A DNA stretch of 45,546 nt from RGIG4074 sp964459165 (GTDB lineage Bacteria; Bacillota; Clostridia; Christensenellales; Borkfalkiaceae). The notes beneath the pieces were generated by a model. That model had not been told where the DNA came from and did no database searches. It saw only the letters and a program-made list of their open reading frames with translations. Shown here piece after piece: positions 1-8,017 of the stretch (position 1 is the first letter of the stretch; the number at the start of each line of letters is the position of its first letter). The translations under genes were made by a program, and so were the position numbers. The stretch lies in contig CAYWKM010000003.1 of assembly GCA_964459165.1 (NCBI GenBank), forward strand, positions 1 to 45,546, written 5' to 3'.

Positions 1-350
1 TGTTGGATTATACCGCAAAAAAAATGAAAAGTCAAGAAAAAATTTTTTCTTTTTTATGTTTTTTAATAAGGAAATTCGCCCTCCATCCGTCAAGCGTTAC
101 CGTGCCTTTTCCTATAATCAGCGCGTTTAGCAAGACCCTTTTCCTAATAGTAAGACCCGTTTTCCGATGAGTTTTTATACGCGCCTTCTCATCGTCAGGG
201 CTGCCGTTGCCGGCATATAAAATTCTTCCCGATTCTACGAAGAGGCGGCTTGCCGATTGGAGGGAACGAAAAAAAGACGTTTGAAGAGGAATTCGCACGA
301 GAGCCAATCCAAAAGCCGATCTTGACAAAGGAGAAAAGAATGTTCGGAAT
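1..350. other. Non-coding stretch, no gene recognised
   Basis: I see no supportable gene here. Open frames on both strands lack ribosome binding sites, and the minus-strand ones run through the tRNA downstream. The only structure noted is a perfect A/T-rich palindrome at 34-51 (AAG, six A, six T, CTT), which could act as a weak bidirectional terminator for a gene lying to the left of the window. Confidence 0.5.
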
Positions 351-405
351 AAAAAAGCTCCGAACGCTCCGCCTTTCCGCAAAACGGGGGCGGCGGAGCG
401 TTCGG
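351..405 (-). terminator. Rho-independent terminator of tRNA-Arg
   Basis: Perfect 14-bp inverted repeat (360-373 with 392-405, arm CCGAACGCTCCGCC). Read on the minus strand it is followed, after AGC, by six T (351-356). It lies 14 bases beyond the CCA end of the tRNA, so it ends the tRNA transcript. Confidence 0.85.
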
Positions 406-418
406 ATTGGTTATCAAA

Positions 419-495
419 TGGTGTACCCGACTGGATTCGAACCAGCGGCACATAGCGTCGGAGGCTATTGCTCTATCCAACTGAGCTACGGATAC
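419..495 (-). tRNA. tRNA-Arg, anticodon CCG, CCA end encoded
   Basis: The minus strand folds into a complete cloverleaf. The acceptor arm is GTATCCG with CGGGTAC (one G-U pair), the D-arm contains AGCTCAGTTGGATAGAGC, the anticodon arm is ATAGC/GCTAT around loop CTCCGAC, and the T-arm contains GGTTCGAATCC. The anticodon at loop positions 3-5 is CCG, which reads the arginine codon CGG. The discriminator is A and the CCA tail is genome-encoded at 419-421. The gene stands alone between its own promoter and terminator. The identity comes from the anticodon, and nothing in the fold suggests a pseudogene. Confidence 0.96.
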
Positions 496-519
496 GTTTT
501 CATTGAATAACGCCTTATT

Positions 520-548
520 ATTATATCACGTCGTTTTCGTTTAGGCAA
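520..548 (-). promoter_or_regulatory. Sigma-A promoter of tRNA-Arg
   Basis: On the minus strand TTGCCT (543-548) and TATAAT (520-525) are separated by exactly 17 bp. The predicted start near 512 leaves a leader of about 17 bases before the mature tRNA 5' end, as expected for a single tRNA transcription unit. Confidence 0.75.
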
Positions 549-727
549 ACGAATGAAGGGGATTCGTTCTCTAAAAAATAACAAATTCAGGCGAACGCGG
601 TCGAAAAAATGTTTAGGGGACCCCCGAGCGGCGGCGTTCGCTCGTCCCATAACCGAACGGCAACGAGGTTCGCTTCGTCTTATCTGCGTACGGCGGAAAT
701 ACGGAATACGGTTTCCTAAAAAAAGGA

Positions 728-756
728 TTGCCAAAGGGGGAGACATATGATATAAT
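728..756 (+). promoter_or_regulatory. Sigma-A promoter of the GH127 gene
   Basis: TTGCCA (728-733), a 17-bp spacer, then TATAAT (751-756). The expected transcription start is near 763. This makes the upstream in-frame TTG at 757 unlikely as a start and supports the GTG at 790. Confidence 0.75.
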
Positions 757-789
757 TTGATAGAAAAATACGAGAGGAGGAGTTTTATC

Positions 790-2694
790 GTGAAGGTGCA
801 GCGTCAGATCGCTCAGAAGGGTTATCTTTCCGACGGCTTTATCGGAAAATACCGCAGGCTCGTCAAGGAAACGGTCATTCCCTATCAATACGACATTCTC
901 TGCGATCGAGCGGAGGATACCGAAAAGAGCCACGTCGTTCAAAATTTTATCAACGCGGGCAGCGCGTTGAGGGGAGAGGGAGTCGGCGACGGATTTTACG
1001 GAATGCCCTTTCAGGACAGCGACCTCGCCAAGTGGCTGGAAGCCGTCGCTTACTCTCTGGCGGAATTTCCCGACGAGGAATTGGAAAGGAAGGCGGACGA
1101 AATCGTCGATATCATAGCCTCCGCGCAGGACGAGGACGGCTATCTCGACACGTATTTTACAATCAAAGACAAAGACAAGCGTTGGACGAACCTGATGGAA
1201 GCGCACGAGCTTTACTGTATGGGACATATGATGGAAGCCGCCTGCGCCTATTTTGAATCGACGGGGAAGGACAAGCTTTTAAAAATCATGGAAGCCGCCG
1301 CCGAACACATCTACCGCCGTTTCGTCGAGGGGGGAATCGAAGGCGTTCCCGGGCATCCCGAGGTCGAGCTCGCCCTCGTGCGGATGTACCGCCTTACCGG
1401 AAACGAGCGCTGTCTTTCTCTCGCGGGGAAATTTTTAAACGAGCGCGGACAGAACCCCGACTTTTTTAAAGAGGAAACCGATCGCCGCAGCTGGAAGATA
1501 TGGGGGCTCGACGTGGAAGATAGGGACTATCAGCAGATTTCTCTTCCCCTCCGGAAGCAAAGGGACGCCGTGGGTCACGCCGTGCGCGCGGTCTATCTTT
1601 ATACGGGCATGGCGGATTACGCTTCCGAAACGGACGACGAGCAATTGCTCTCCGTTTGCAAAACGCTCTGGCGCAGCATCACGGAGAGGAGAATGTACGT
1701 TACGGGCGGAATCGGCTCCGCTTATAAAGGGGAAGCGTTTACCGTCGATTACGATCTGCCGTCGGACACGGCTTACGCCGAGACGTGCGCCTCCGTCGGA
1801 CTCGTCTTTTTCGCTTCGCGCATGCTGGAAACGGAGGTAAACGGCGAATATGCCGACGTGATGGAGCAGGCGTTCTACAACACCGTTCTCGCCGGTATGC
1901 AGCTCGACGGAAAGCGGTTTTTCTATGTGAATCCGTTGGAGGCGATTCCCGGAAATTCCGGCGTTGCGGTTACCCGTCGGCACGTTTTGACGACCCGTCC
2001 CAAGTGGTACGCCTGCGCCTGCTGTCCGCCGAACGTTTCCCGCCTGATCGCTTCCTTCGGAAAGTATGCTTACGGGGAAAACGCCGACACGGCGTTTTGT
2101 CACCTGTACGCGGCGGGCAAGGTCTCGTTTGAAAACGGAATCAAATTTGTCTGCAAGACGCGGTATCCTTATGCGTTCACCGTCGATTACGAAATGGAGA
2201 GGGGCGGTAAAATGGCGATTCGCGTCCCCGCATGGAGCAAAAGGTTTTCGCTGACCGTCAACGGAAAACGGTTGACAGTTTCGCCGCAAAAGGGGTATAT
2301 TTATATAAACGCATCGGACGGCGACAAGATAACGCTCGCTCTCAGCGATTCGGCGAGATACGTTTACGCGTCGGAGAGGGTTCCTTCCCTTACGGGCAAG
2401 GTCGCTTTGGCGAGAGGGCCTCTCGTCTATTGCTTCGAGGGGGTCGACAACGGCGGCGACGTCTTTTCCCTTCGTCTGACGGGGGAAGCGCCCCGCGCGG
2501 AGCCGTTCGACGAACGGACGCTTAACGGAACGGTTGTCATTCGCGTTCCCGCGGAGAGGAGAGAGGCGAGAAAGTCCCTCTATTCGGACGAGGAGCCCAA
2601 GGAGACCCCGTACACGGCGACGGCGATTCCCTACTATACGTGGGCGAATCGGGGAGAGACGCAAATGCGCGTTTGGATGACGAGCAAAAAATAA
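790..2694 (+). CDS. GH127 family beta-L-arabinofuranosidase-like glycoside hydrolase
   Basis: Retaining glycosidase of the GH127/DUF1680 family (type enzyme HypBA1, 658 aa), which releases L-arabinofuranose from plant arabinooligosaccharides. No signal peptide is visible, so it should act in the cytoplasm on imported sugars. The 634-aa product has an (alpha/alpha)6-barrel-like N-terminal part and a beta-rich C-terminus. Family key residues are in place at the right spacing: acid/base Glu315 (KGEAFTVDYDLPS), zinc ligands Glu331 and Cys333 (YAETCAS), and the Cys411-Cys412 pair (ACACCPPN), whose first Cys is the expected nucleophile. GTG at 790 is chosen because GAGAGGAGG ends 9 bases upstream and the in-frame TTG at 757 precedes the predicted transcript start. 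The natural substrate cannot be read from sequence. No transporter or other sugar gene is adjacent; thyX follows after 28 bases. Confidence 0.9.
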   Translation: MKVQRQIAQKGYLSDGFIGKYRRLVKETVIPYQYDILCDRAEDTEKSHVVQNFINAGSALRGEGVGDGFYGMPFQDSDLAKWLEAVAYSLAEFPDEELERKADEIVDIIASAQDEDGYLDTYFTIKDKDKRWTNLMEAHELYCMGHMMEAACAYFESTGKDKLLKIMEAAAEHIYRRFVEGGIEGVPGHPEVELALVRMYRLTGNERCLSLAGKFLNERGQNPDFFKEETDRRSWKIWGLDVEDRDYQQISLPLRKQRDAVGHAVRAVYLYTGMADYASETDDEQLLSVCKTLWRSITERRMYVTGGIGSAYKGEAFTVDYDLPSDTAYAETCASVGLVFFASRMLETEVNGEYADVMEQAFYNTVLAGMQLDGKRFFYVNPLEAIPGNSGVAVTRRHVLTTRPKWYACACCPPNVSRLIASFGKYAYGENADTAFCHLYAAGKVSFENGIKFVCKTRYPYAFTVDYEMERGGKMAIRVPAWSKRFSLTVNGKRLTVSPQKGYIYINASDGDKITLALSDSARYVYASERVPSLTGKVALARGPLVYCFEGVDNGGDVFSLRLTGEAPRAEPFDERTLNGTVVIRVPAERREARKSLYSDEEPKETPYTATAIPYYTWANRGETQMRVWMTSKK

Positions 2695-2722
2695 AAACAG
2701 GAACGGCAAAAAGGAGAAAGCT

Positions 2723-3358
2723 ATGAAGATCATCAGACCGTCGGTCGAGTATCAGGAGCTCATCGCGCCCGAAGAAATCATGAGGCTCATCGAGAGAGCC
2801 GGCAGAGTTTGCTATAAGAGCGAGAGTAAGATTTCCGAGGGCTCGGCGGAAAAATTTATACGAAACATCGTGGGGAGCGGACATGAATCCGTCGTCGAGC
2901 ACGTGAGCCTCACTTTTAGAATTATCTGCGACAGGGGAGTTACGCATGAGATCGTCCGTCACAGAATCGCGAGCTACAGCCAGGAGAGCACGCGCTATTG
3001 CAATTATTCCAAGGACAAATTCGGAAACGAAATCACCGTCGTCAAGCCTTGCTTTTTGGAGGAAGGGGACCCCAAATACGAAATATGGGTTCGCACGATG
3101 GAGGAGATCGAGCGAAATTACTTCGCCATGCTCTCCGCCGGCGCGACGGCGCAGGAGGCTCGCTCTCTCCTGCCCAATTCTTTAAAGACGGAAATTTTCG
3201 CGACGATGGATATTCGCGAATGGCGGCATTTTCTGAAACTGAGAACGGCGAAGGCCGCTCACCCGCAGATGAGGGAGGTCGCCTTCATGATCTACGACGT
3301 GTTGAAGGAAAAGCTTCCCGCGCTTTTTTCCGATATCATCGCAGAGGAATCGCTTTAA
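2723..3358 (+). CDS. thyX: FAD-dependent thymidylate synthase ThyX
   Basis: Makes dTMP from dUMP with methylene-tetrahydrofolate, using FAD and NAD(P)H, in the cytoplasm. It replaces ThyA where that is absent; no thyA is seen in this window. The 211-aa length is normal for a family member that acts as a homotetramer. The ThyX signature RHRxxSxxxxSxR is seen as RHRIASYSQESTRY at about residues 78-91, and a conserved basic segment (LRTAKAAHPQMR) lies near residue 172. The start follows AAAAAGGAGAAAG with ideal spacing. It lies 28 bases after the GH127 stop and 10 bases before mnmA, in an apparent three-gene unit ending at the terminator at 4493. The folate link to fhs elsewhere in the window is metabolic, not positional. 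Confidence 0.95.
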   Translation: MKIIRPSVEYQELIAPEEIMRLIERAGRVCYKSESKISEGSAEKFIRNIVGSGHESVVEHVSLTFRIICDRGVTHEIVRHRIASYSQESTRYCNYSKDKFGNEITVVKPCFLEEGDPKYEIWVRTMEEIERNYFAMLSAGATAQEARSLLPNSLKTEIFATMDIREWRHFLKLRTAKAAHPQMREVAFMIYDVLKEKLPALFSDIIAEESL

Positions 3359-3368
3359 GGAAGAGAAA

Positions 3369-4454
3369 ATGAACGAAAGGAAGACCGTAGCGGTCGGATT
3401 GAGCGGAGGGGTGGACAGCTCGGTCGCCGCCCTCCTTTTAAAGGAACAGGGGTACGACGTGATCGGGCTGTTCATGCTCAATTGGGAGGAAAACGAACCG
3501 AACGGCGCGTGCTCCGCCGAAGAGGATTACGCCGACGTGAGAAGGGTGAGCGCCCTGCTGGATATTCCCTATTATACCGTCAATTTTTCCAAGGAATACA
3601 GGGACAGAGTGTTTTCCTACTTTCTTGCGGAATACAAGGCGGGCAGAACGCCGAATCCCGACGTGCTCTGCAACCGCGAGATCAAATTCGGACCCTTTAA
3701 GGAGGAGGCGAAGAGGCTCGGCGCGGATTTCGTCGCGACGGGGCATTATTGCGGCGTTTCGCACGAAAACGGCGTTCACCGCCTCTTAAAGGCGAAGGAT
3801 CGGAACAAGGATCAGACGTACTTTTTAAACCAGCTTTCGCAGAGTCAGCTCGAGGGGGTATTGTTCCCCCTGCAAAATCTGACGAAGCCCGAAGTGCGGA
3901 GGATCGCCGAAGAGAATAATCTTTCGACGGCGAAGAAGAAGGATTCCACGGGAATCTGTTTCATCGGCGAGCGGAACTTCCGAAGGTTTTTAAGGACGTA
4001 TCTGCCCGCGCAGCCGGGCGAAATCCGCACGCTCGACGGAAGGACGGTCGGCGAGCATATCGGACTCATGTATTATACGATCGGTCAGCGGCGGGGGCTC
4101 GCTCTCGGCGGCGCGAGGGGGGAGAGCGGACGGTGGTTCGTTCTGAAAAAGGATCTTGAAAACAACGTCCTCTACGTATCCCACGGCGACGAAACGCCGC
4201 TCATGAGCGCGGCCTGCGAGGCGAGCGGGTTCAACTGGATTCCCTCTCCCCCGAGGGAGGAGCGCTTCGAATGCTTCGCCAAATTCCGATATCGGCAAGA
4301 CGAACAGAAGGTTTCGGTGCGGGTAAAGGGAGACGGCAGCGTTTTCATCGAGTTTTTCGAGAGGCAGCGCGCGGTTACCGAGGGGCAGTACGCCGTCCTA
4401 TACGACGATACGCAATGCCTCGGCGGCGGCGTAATCGAAAAGGCTTTCTTTTAA
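3369..4454 (+). CDS. mnmA: tRNA-specific 2-thiouridylase MnmA
   Basis: ATP-dependent sulfur transferase that thiolates U34 at C2 in the anticodons of tRNA-Lys, -Glu and -Gln. The 361-aa product begins with the PP-loop motif SGGVDSS at residues 11-17, which adenylates U34. It has the two catalytic cysteines: Cys101 in NPDVLCNREIKF and Cys197 in STGICFIGERNF, which relays persulfide sulfur. A C-terminal beta-barrel completes the family architecture. No cysteine desulfurase partner is adjacent. The gene starts 10 bases after thyX, with GGAAGAGAAA as a modest ribosome binding site. A small hairpin (AAGGCTT/AAGCCTT) overlaps the stop codon. Confidence 0.96.
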   Translation: MNERKTVAVGLSGGVDSSVAALLLKEQGYDVIGLFMLNWEENEPNGACSAEEDYADVRRVSALLDIPYYTVNFSKEYRDRVFSYFLAEYKAGRTPNPDVLCNREIKFGPFKEEAKRLGADFVATGHYCGVSHENGVHRLLKAKDRNKDQTYFLNQLSQSQLEGVLFPLQNLTKPEVRRIAEENNLSTAKKKDSTGICFIGERNFRRFLRTYLPAQPGEIRTLDGRTVGEHIGLMYYTIGQRRGLALGGARGESGRWFVLKKDLENNVLYVSHGDETPLMSAACEASGFNWIPSPPREERFECFAKFRYRQDEQKVSVRVKGDGSVFIEFFERQRAVTEGQYAVLYDDTQCLGGGVIEKAFF

Positions 4455-4492
4455 GCCTTCCATAGAATAAATAAGCTTTCAATAAAATAAAA

Positions 4493-4543
4493 AAGCGCAG
4501 AAAATTTTCTTTGTGAAACATTTTCCGCGCTTCTCTTTTTTTT
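4493..4543 (+). terminator. Rho-independent terminator after mnmA
   Basis: Stem AAGCGCAGAAAAT (4493-4505) with ATTTTCCGCGCTT (4520-4532), one mismatch in 13, loop of 14 bases, followed by CTC and eight T. It separates the mnmA unit from spoIIR. Confidence 0.85.
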
Positions 4544-4546
4544 CGG

Positions 4547-4575
4547 GTATATCCTTTCACAGAGCGGTCAATAAT
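4547..4575 (+). promoter_or_regulatory. Possible sigma-F-type promoter of spoIIR
   Basis: GTATA (4547-4551), then 14 bases, then GGTCAATAAT (4566-4575). This resembles the forespore sigma-F pattern (GYWTA, about 15 bp, GGnRAnAnT) but has a one-base-short spacer and one mismatch. In Bacillus subtilis spoIIR is a sigma-F gene, which is the main reason to list it. Confidence 0.3.
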
Positions 4576-4592
4576 CGTTCCGAGGTGAAAGG

Positions 4593-5126
4593 ATGAAAAA
4601 ATTTTGTATAATTTTTATTTTGTTATTCATAATAATTTTAACGGCGGCGGGCTTTGTCCGTCGCGGCGGGGAAGGCGAGACGTTGGAGAAAGGGGACTAT
4701 TTCCGCATTCACATTCGGGCGGATTCCAACGACGAAGAGGATCAGGCGGTGAAGTATCTCGTCAGAGATCGGGTCGTGGAGTATCTTGCGCCGCTGATCT
4801 CTTCCTGCTCGGACAAGACCTCCGCGATGCTTGCCGTAAAGGAACATCTCGACGGCGTCGTCAAAGAGGCGGACGCCGTATTGAAGGCGAACGGATTTTC
4901 CTATACCTCTTCCGCCAAAGTCGTACGGGAGGAATTTCCCCTCCGCGTCTACGAAGAGGTCACGCTGGAAGCGGGGGAATACGATTCTCTGATCGTCGAA
5001 TTGGGCTCCGGAGAGGGGGACAATTGGTGGTGCGTCGTCTACCCGCCTCTCTGCTTTACCTCTACGGCAAACGTCGTTTACCGCTCGAAGATCGTCGAAA
5101 TGATACGGGAATTTTTCGGGGAGTAA
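4593..5126 (+). CDS. spoIIR: Stage II sporulation protein R (SpoIIR)
   Basis: Signalling protein made in the forespore and exported to the intermembrane space, where it triggers SpoIIGA to process pro-sigma-E in the mother cell. The 177-aa product has an N-terminal signal/anchor segment (residues 4-21), then the family block: FRIHIRADSNDEEDQAVKYL near residues 37-56 and GEGDNWWCVVYPPLCF near residues 139-154, which is diagnostic. The start follows GAGGTGAAAGG at short spacing. It is preceded by the mnmA terminator, so it is its own unit. The partner genes spoIIGA and sigE are not in this window. Confidence 0.95.
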   Translation: MKKFCIIFILLFIIILTAAGFVRRGGEGETLEKGDYFRIHIRADSNDEEDQAVKYLVRDRVVEYLAPLISSCSDKTSAMLAVKEHLDGVVKEADAVLKANGFSYTSSAKVVREEFPLRVYEEVTLEAGEYDSLIVELGSGEGDNWWCVVYPPLCFTSTANVVYRSKIVEMIREFFGE

Positions 5127-5175
5127 TTTTATCGAAGGAAGAAATTCGTTTTGTCCGGCGGATCGACGTACATAT

Positions 5176-5199
5176 AAGGAGGAAAATATTTCGAAATAT
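5176..5199 (+). promoter_or_regulatory. sleB ribosome binding site with palindrome before ATG
   Basis: AAGGAGG (5176-5182) lies 15 bases before the ATG at 5198, longer than usual. The gap contains a perfect 14-base palindrome, ATATTTCGAAATAT (5186-5199), whose right arm takes in the first two bases of the start codon. No in-frame ATG, GTG or TTG lies closer. It could be an RNA hairpin that modulates initiation or a protein-binding site; this is inference. Confidence 0.4.
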
Positions 5200-5923
5200 G
5201 AAAAAAATAATAAGGAACAGTGCAATCCTATCGCTTGCCATGCTCGCATTCGGCACGTTCGCCGCGTTTTTTACCGTAAAGACGGTATCGCATGACGAAG
5301 CGGTTCCTTCCATAGAGAGCGTTCTCGAAGCCGCCGCGCTCAAACAGGGCGATCGCGGAGAGGACGTAAAGGAAGTTCAGAGAAAGTTGAAGCAATGGGG
5401 ATATTATTCCGGCAGCATCGACGGCATTTACGGCTCGGGTACGAAGGAAGCCGTCATGTATTTTCAACGGAAAAACGGGTTGACGCCGGACGGCGTCTGC
5501 GGAAGCGCGACGTACGCGGCGCTCGGAATCAACAATAAGACCTCTTCTTCCGGAAACGGAACCTCTTATTCGAGCTCCGAGCTTTATCTCCTCTCCAAGG
5601 TCATCTACGCCGAGGGCAGAGGGGAAAGCTTTACGGGACAGGTGGCGATCGGCGCGGTCGTTTTGAACCGCGTGAAGAGCAGCTCTTTCCCCAATACGAT
5701 CGCGGGCGTCGTCTATCAGAAGGGCGCGTTTACGGCGGTCTCGGACGGACAGATCAATTTGGAGCCGGACGCTACGGCTACCCGCGCCGCGCAGGACGCT
5801 CTGAACGGCTGGGATCCGACGTACGGATGTCTGTATTACTATAATCCCGCCGTGGCTACGAGTTCGTGGATATTCTCACGGCAGACGGTAACGATCATCG
5901 GCAAGCACGTATTTGCCGTTTAA
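5198..5923 (+). CDS. sleB: Spore cortex-lytic enzyme SleB
   Basis: Lytic transglycosylase that breaks down muramic-lactam-containing cortex peptidoglycan at germination; it is made in the forespore, exported, and kept inactive until needed. The 241-aa product has an N-terminal signal/anchor (about residues 5-25), a peptidoglycan-binding type 1 domain (residues 48-108: KQGDRGEDVKEVQRKLKQWG to PDGVCGSATYAALG), a Ser/Gly-rich linker, and a Hydrolase_2 catalytic domain. The expected catalytic Glu139 sits in VIYAEGRGES. It starts 71 bases after spoIIR and is followed 15 bases later by ypeB, its usual stabilising partner; the sleB-ypeB order is conserved in spore formers. A longer open frame extends upstream through spoIIR, but only the ATG at 5198 gives a signal peptide. 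Confidence 0.93.
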   Translation: MKKIIRNSAILSLAMLAFGTFAAFFTVKTVSHDEAVPSIESVLEAAALKQGDRGEDVKEVQRKLKQWGYYSGSIDGIYGSGTKEAVMYFQRKNGLTPDGVCGSATYAALGINNKTSSSGNGTSYSSSELYLLSKVIYAEGRGESFTGQVAIGAVVLNRVKSSSFPNTIAGVVYQKGAFTAVSDGQINLEPDATATRAAQDALNGWDPTYGCLYYYNPAVATSSWIFSRQTVTIIGKHVFAV

Positions 5924-5938
5924 AGGAGGGGAGGAAGA

Positions 5939-7789
5939 ATGGACGAAAAGAAAAACGATATTGCAAGCGACGTTTCCAGCGGAGCCGAAAAGGTAAAAAA
6001 CATCGAAAAAAACGTGTTCGATCAACAGGCGGATACCGTCAAAAACAGGGTGGAGGAAGAGAAGAAGAACGCCGAAAAGCGCGTTTCCGCCGCAAAAAAG
6101 AAAGCGAAGGAAAAGGGGGAAAGGGTCGCCTCGAAAGCGCGGCAAAAGGAACGGAAGTTAGAGAAAAAGCTCGCGGCGAAGGAGAAACGGGCGGAACGCG
6201 TCGCTCAGAGGAAAGAGCGGACGGCGAAGCGCAGGGCGGAACGCGCCGAACGAAAGGACCTCTTGAAAAACGAGACCGCCGTGCAGCGGTTGGAACGAAA
6301 AGAAAGGGAGCGTTTACAGCGTTTGGAGGCGCGGGAGAAAGCCGCGGCGCGTCGGCACGAGCTTCTTTTAAAGAAGAAGGAAGACCGTTTAAAGCGCAAG
6401 GAAAACCGCCTTTCGGACAGGCGGCACAAGAGGGAAGAGCGCACGAAGAGGACGAGGGAGCGCGCGCCCGGCTTCGGCGGCTGGCTCGCGGCGGTCATTT
6501 CGCTCGGCGTCGTCTCGCTGGTCATGGCGACCGTCGTCACGGCGGGAGCCATGAATCTCGCGGACATGAACAGCGGAATGATCTCCTCTTATCAGGACGA
6601 TATCTATGAGCTCGACGGCGCGGCGGACAATATGCAGACGGCTCTCTCCAAGCTCAGGGTTTCCTCGTCTGCGACCGATCAAAGCCGACTTCTCGCCGAT
6701 CTTCTCGTCAATTGCGAAATTGCGGAATGCGATTTGGAACACATTCCCGTGGACGGCGTGACGAGCGCGAATATCAGCGCGTTCGTCAATAAGACAAGCG
6801 CCTTCTGCCGCCGCGCGCTCGCAAAGCTTGCGTCGGGCGAACCGCTCGGCGAGAGCGACAGGAATACCCTCGATTATCTCTATAAGGTCAGTACGGAGAT
6901 TCGTTCCGAACTGGATCAACTCGCCGTTACCATGACCTCGGACGATATCGTCGATCTCGTCAAGGGGAAGGAGAACGGAACGCTCTCCTCCGGCCTCAGC
7001 GGCGTCGCGAAGGGCACGACGGAGGTTCCCGACACGATCACGGACGGACCCTTTGCGGATTCCGTATATAAAGTAAACGCGAAGGGACTCTCTTCGTACG
7101 AGGAGATCTCCTCTTCCGAGGGAAAGAAACTCGTCGAGAAGTATCTCGATTCCTACGACGTCGAGAACGTGGAATGCACGGGCGAGGCGACGATTTCCGG
7201 CTTTACCTGCTATAACTACGAGGCGACGGACGCTCGCGGCAGGAGCTATTTCGTACAGCTCTCCGAACAGGGAGGAAAGCTCGTCATGCTCGATTCCTAC
7301 GAGATGTGCAAGGCGAATAATTACGATATCGACGAATGTATTGCGATCGCCGAAGAATTTCTCGAACGCTGCGGATTCGAGAATGTGAAGCCCGTATATT
7401 TCTTCGAGACGGGCACGACGGCGGATATCAATTTCTGCTACGAGCAGGACGGCGTCGTCGTCTATGCCGATATGGTAAAGGTGAAGGTTTGCGAAACGAG
7501 GGGCTGCGTGACGGGCGTCGAAGCGTATCCCTATTGGTTGAATCATGGCGAAAGAAGCATCGGCTCGGCAAAAGCGACGGTTTCGGACGTGCGCGGAAAA
7601 TTCCCTTCCCTCGATATCACGAGCACGCGCCTCGCCTATATCCCGCTGGACGGAGAGGAGACGCTTTGCTATGAAGTCGTCGGTAGGTACGGCGGAGAAG
7701 AGTATTATATCTACTTCGACGCGGCGACCGCGAAGGAAGTTGCGGTATTTACGGTTGAGAACTCCGACGCCGGAAGAATTTTAAAGTGA
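5939..7789 (+). CDS. ypeB: Germination protein YpeB with long charged N-terminal extension
   Basis: YpeB anchors and stabilises SleB in the spore. The conserved part here runs from the membrane segment at residues 180-205 (GWLAAVISLGVVSLVM) through a helical ectodomain to C-terminal PepSY-type repeats (about residues 390-610: ISSSEGKKLVEKYL, YDIDECIAIAEEFL, VVVYADMVKVKVC, GVEAYPYWLNHG). The 616-aa product exceeds the roughly 450 aa of the Bacillus protein because residues 1-177 form a Lys/Arg/Glu-rich segment, predicted as a long coiled coil, on the cytoplasmic (forespore) side. The segment is mostly K, R, E and A, with few hydrophobic residues other than Leu and Val. The start follows AAAGGAGGGG with good spacing and the frame is continuous, so this is not a sequencing fusion. 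Function of the extension is unknown; nucleic-acid or core binding is inference from its basic character. Confidence 0.9.
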   Translation: MDEKKNDIASDVSSGAEKVKNIEKNVFDQQADTVKNRVEEEKKNAEKRVSAAKKKAKEKGERVASKARQKERKLEKKLAAKEKRAERVAQRKERTAKRRAERAERKDLLKNETAVQRLERKERERLQRLEAREKAAARRHELLLKKKEDRLKRKENRLSDRRHKREERTKRTRERAPGFGGWLAAVISLGVVSLVMATVVTAGAMNLADMNSGMISSYQDDIYELDGAADNMQTALSKLRVSSSATDQSRLLADLLVNCEIAECDLEHIPVDGVTSANISAFVNKTSAFCRRALAKLASGEPLGESDRNTLDYLYKVSTEIRSELDQLAVTMTSDDIVDLVKGKENGTLSSGLSGVAKGTTEVPDTITDGPFADSVYKVNAKGLSSYEEISSSEGKKLVEKYLDSYDVENVECTGEATISGFTCYNYEATDARGRSYFVQLSEQGGKLVMLDSYEMCKANNYDIDECIAIAEEFLERCGFENVKPVYFFETGTTADINFCYEQDGVVVYADMVKVKVCETRGCVTGVEAYPYWLNHGERSIGSAKATVSDVRGKFPSLDITSTRLAYIPLDGEETLCYEVVGRYGGEEYYIYFDAATAKEVAVFTVENSDAGRILK

Positions 7790-7829
7790 CGGCAAAAAAT
7801 TAAAGAAAAAACCTCGTATGCGGAGAACG

Positions 7830-7869
7830 ACGCGCCTTCCTTTTCAAAAAAGGACGGCGCGTTTTTCCC
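7830..7869 (+). terminator. Rho-independent terminator after ypeB
   Basis: ACGCGCC (7830-7836) pairs with GGCGCGT (7856-7862), with an inner CCTTTT/AAAAGG stem, followed by a T-run at 7862-7866. It ends the sleB-ypeB transcript. Confidence 0.8.
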
Positions 7870-7920
7870 TTTCGTTCGATTTCCGCCGCGCCGTCGGCGC
7901 GTTCGCGAGAAAAATCCGAA

Positions 7921-7952
7921 AACAAAAAAGAGAGAGCGACGAGGCTCTCTCT
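7921..7952 (-). terminator. Rho-independent terminator of the SecB-like gene
   Basis: On the minus strand AGAGAGAGC (7944-7952) pairs with GCTCTCTCT (7929-7937) around a 6-base loop and is followed by T-rich sequence (A-run 7924-7929 on the plus strand). It lies downstream of the minus-strand gene and faces the ypeB terminator. Confidence 0.8.
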
Positions 7953-8017
7953 CAATAAAAGGAGAAAACAAAACCTTAAAAGAAAAAGTTTCGTTTGAGA
8001 ATGTGCGTAAGGATCGA

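Noticed and set aside
322..350. TTGACA with a possible -10 on the plus strand
   Set aside because: The -10 (CGGAAT) is poor and there is no gene or RNA for it to serve.
757..789. Upstream TTG start for the GH127 gene
   Set aside because: It lies before the predicted transcription start (about 763) and has no ribosome binding site; GTG 790 has GAGAGGAGG.
4604..5197. Long N-terminal extension of sleB overlapping spoIIR in another frame
   Set aside because: The sequence there is an out-of-frame shadow rich in Arg/Gly; the signal peptide and family homology begin at ATG 5198.
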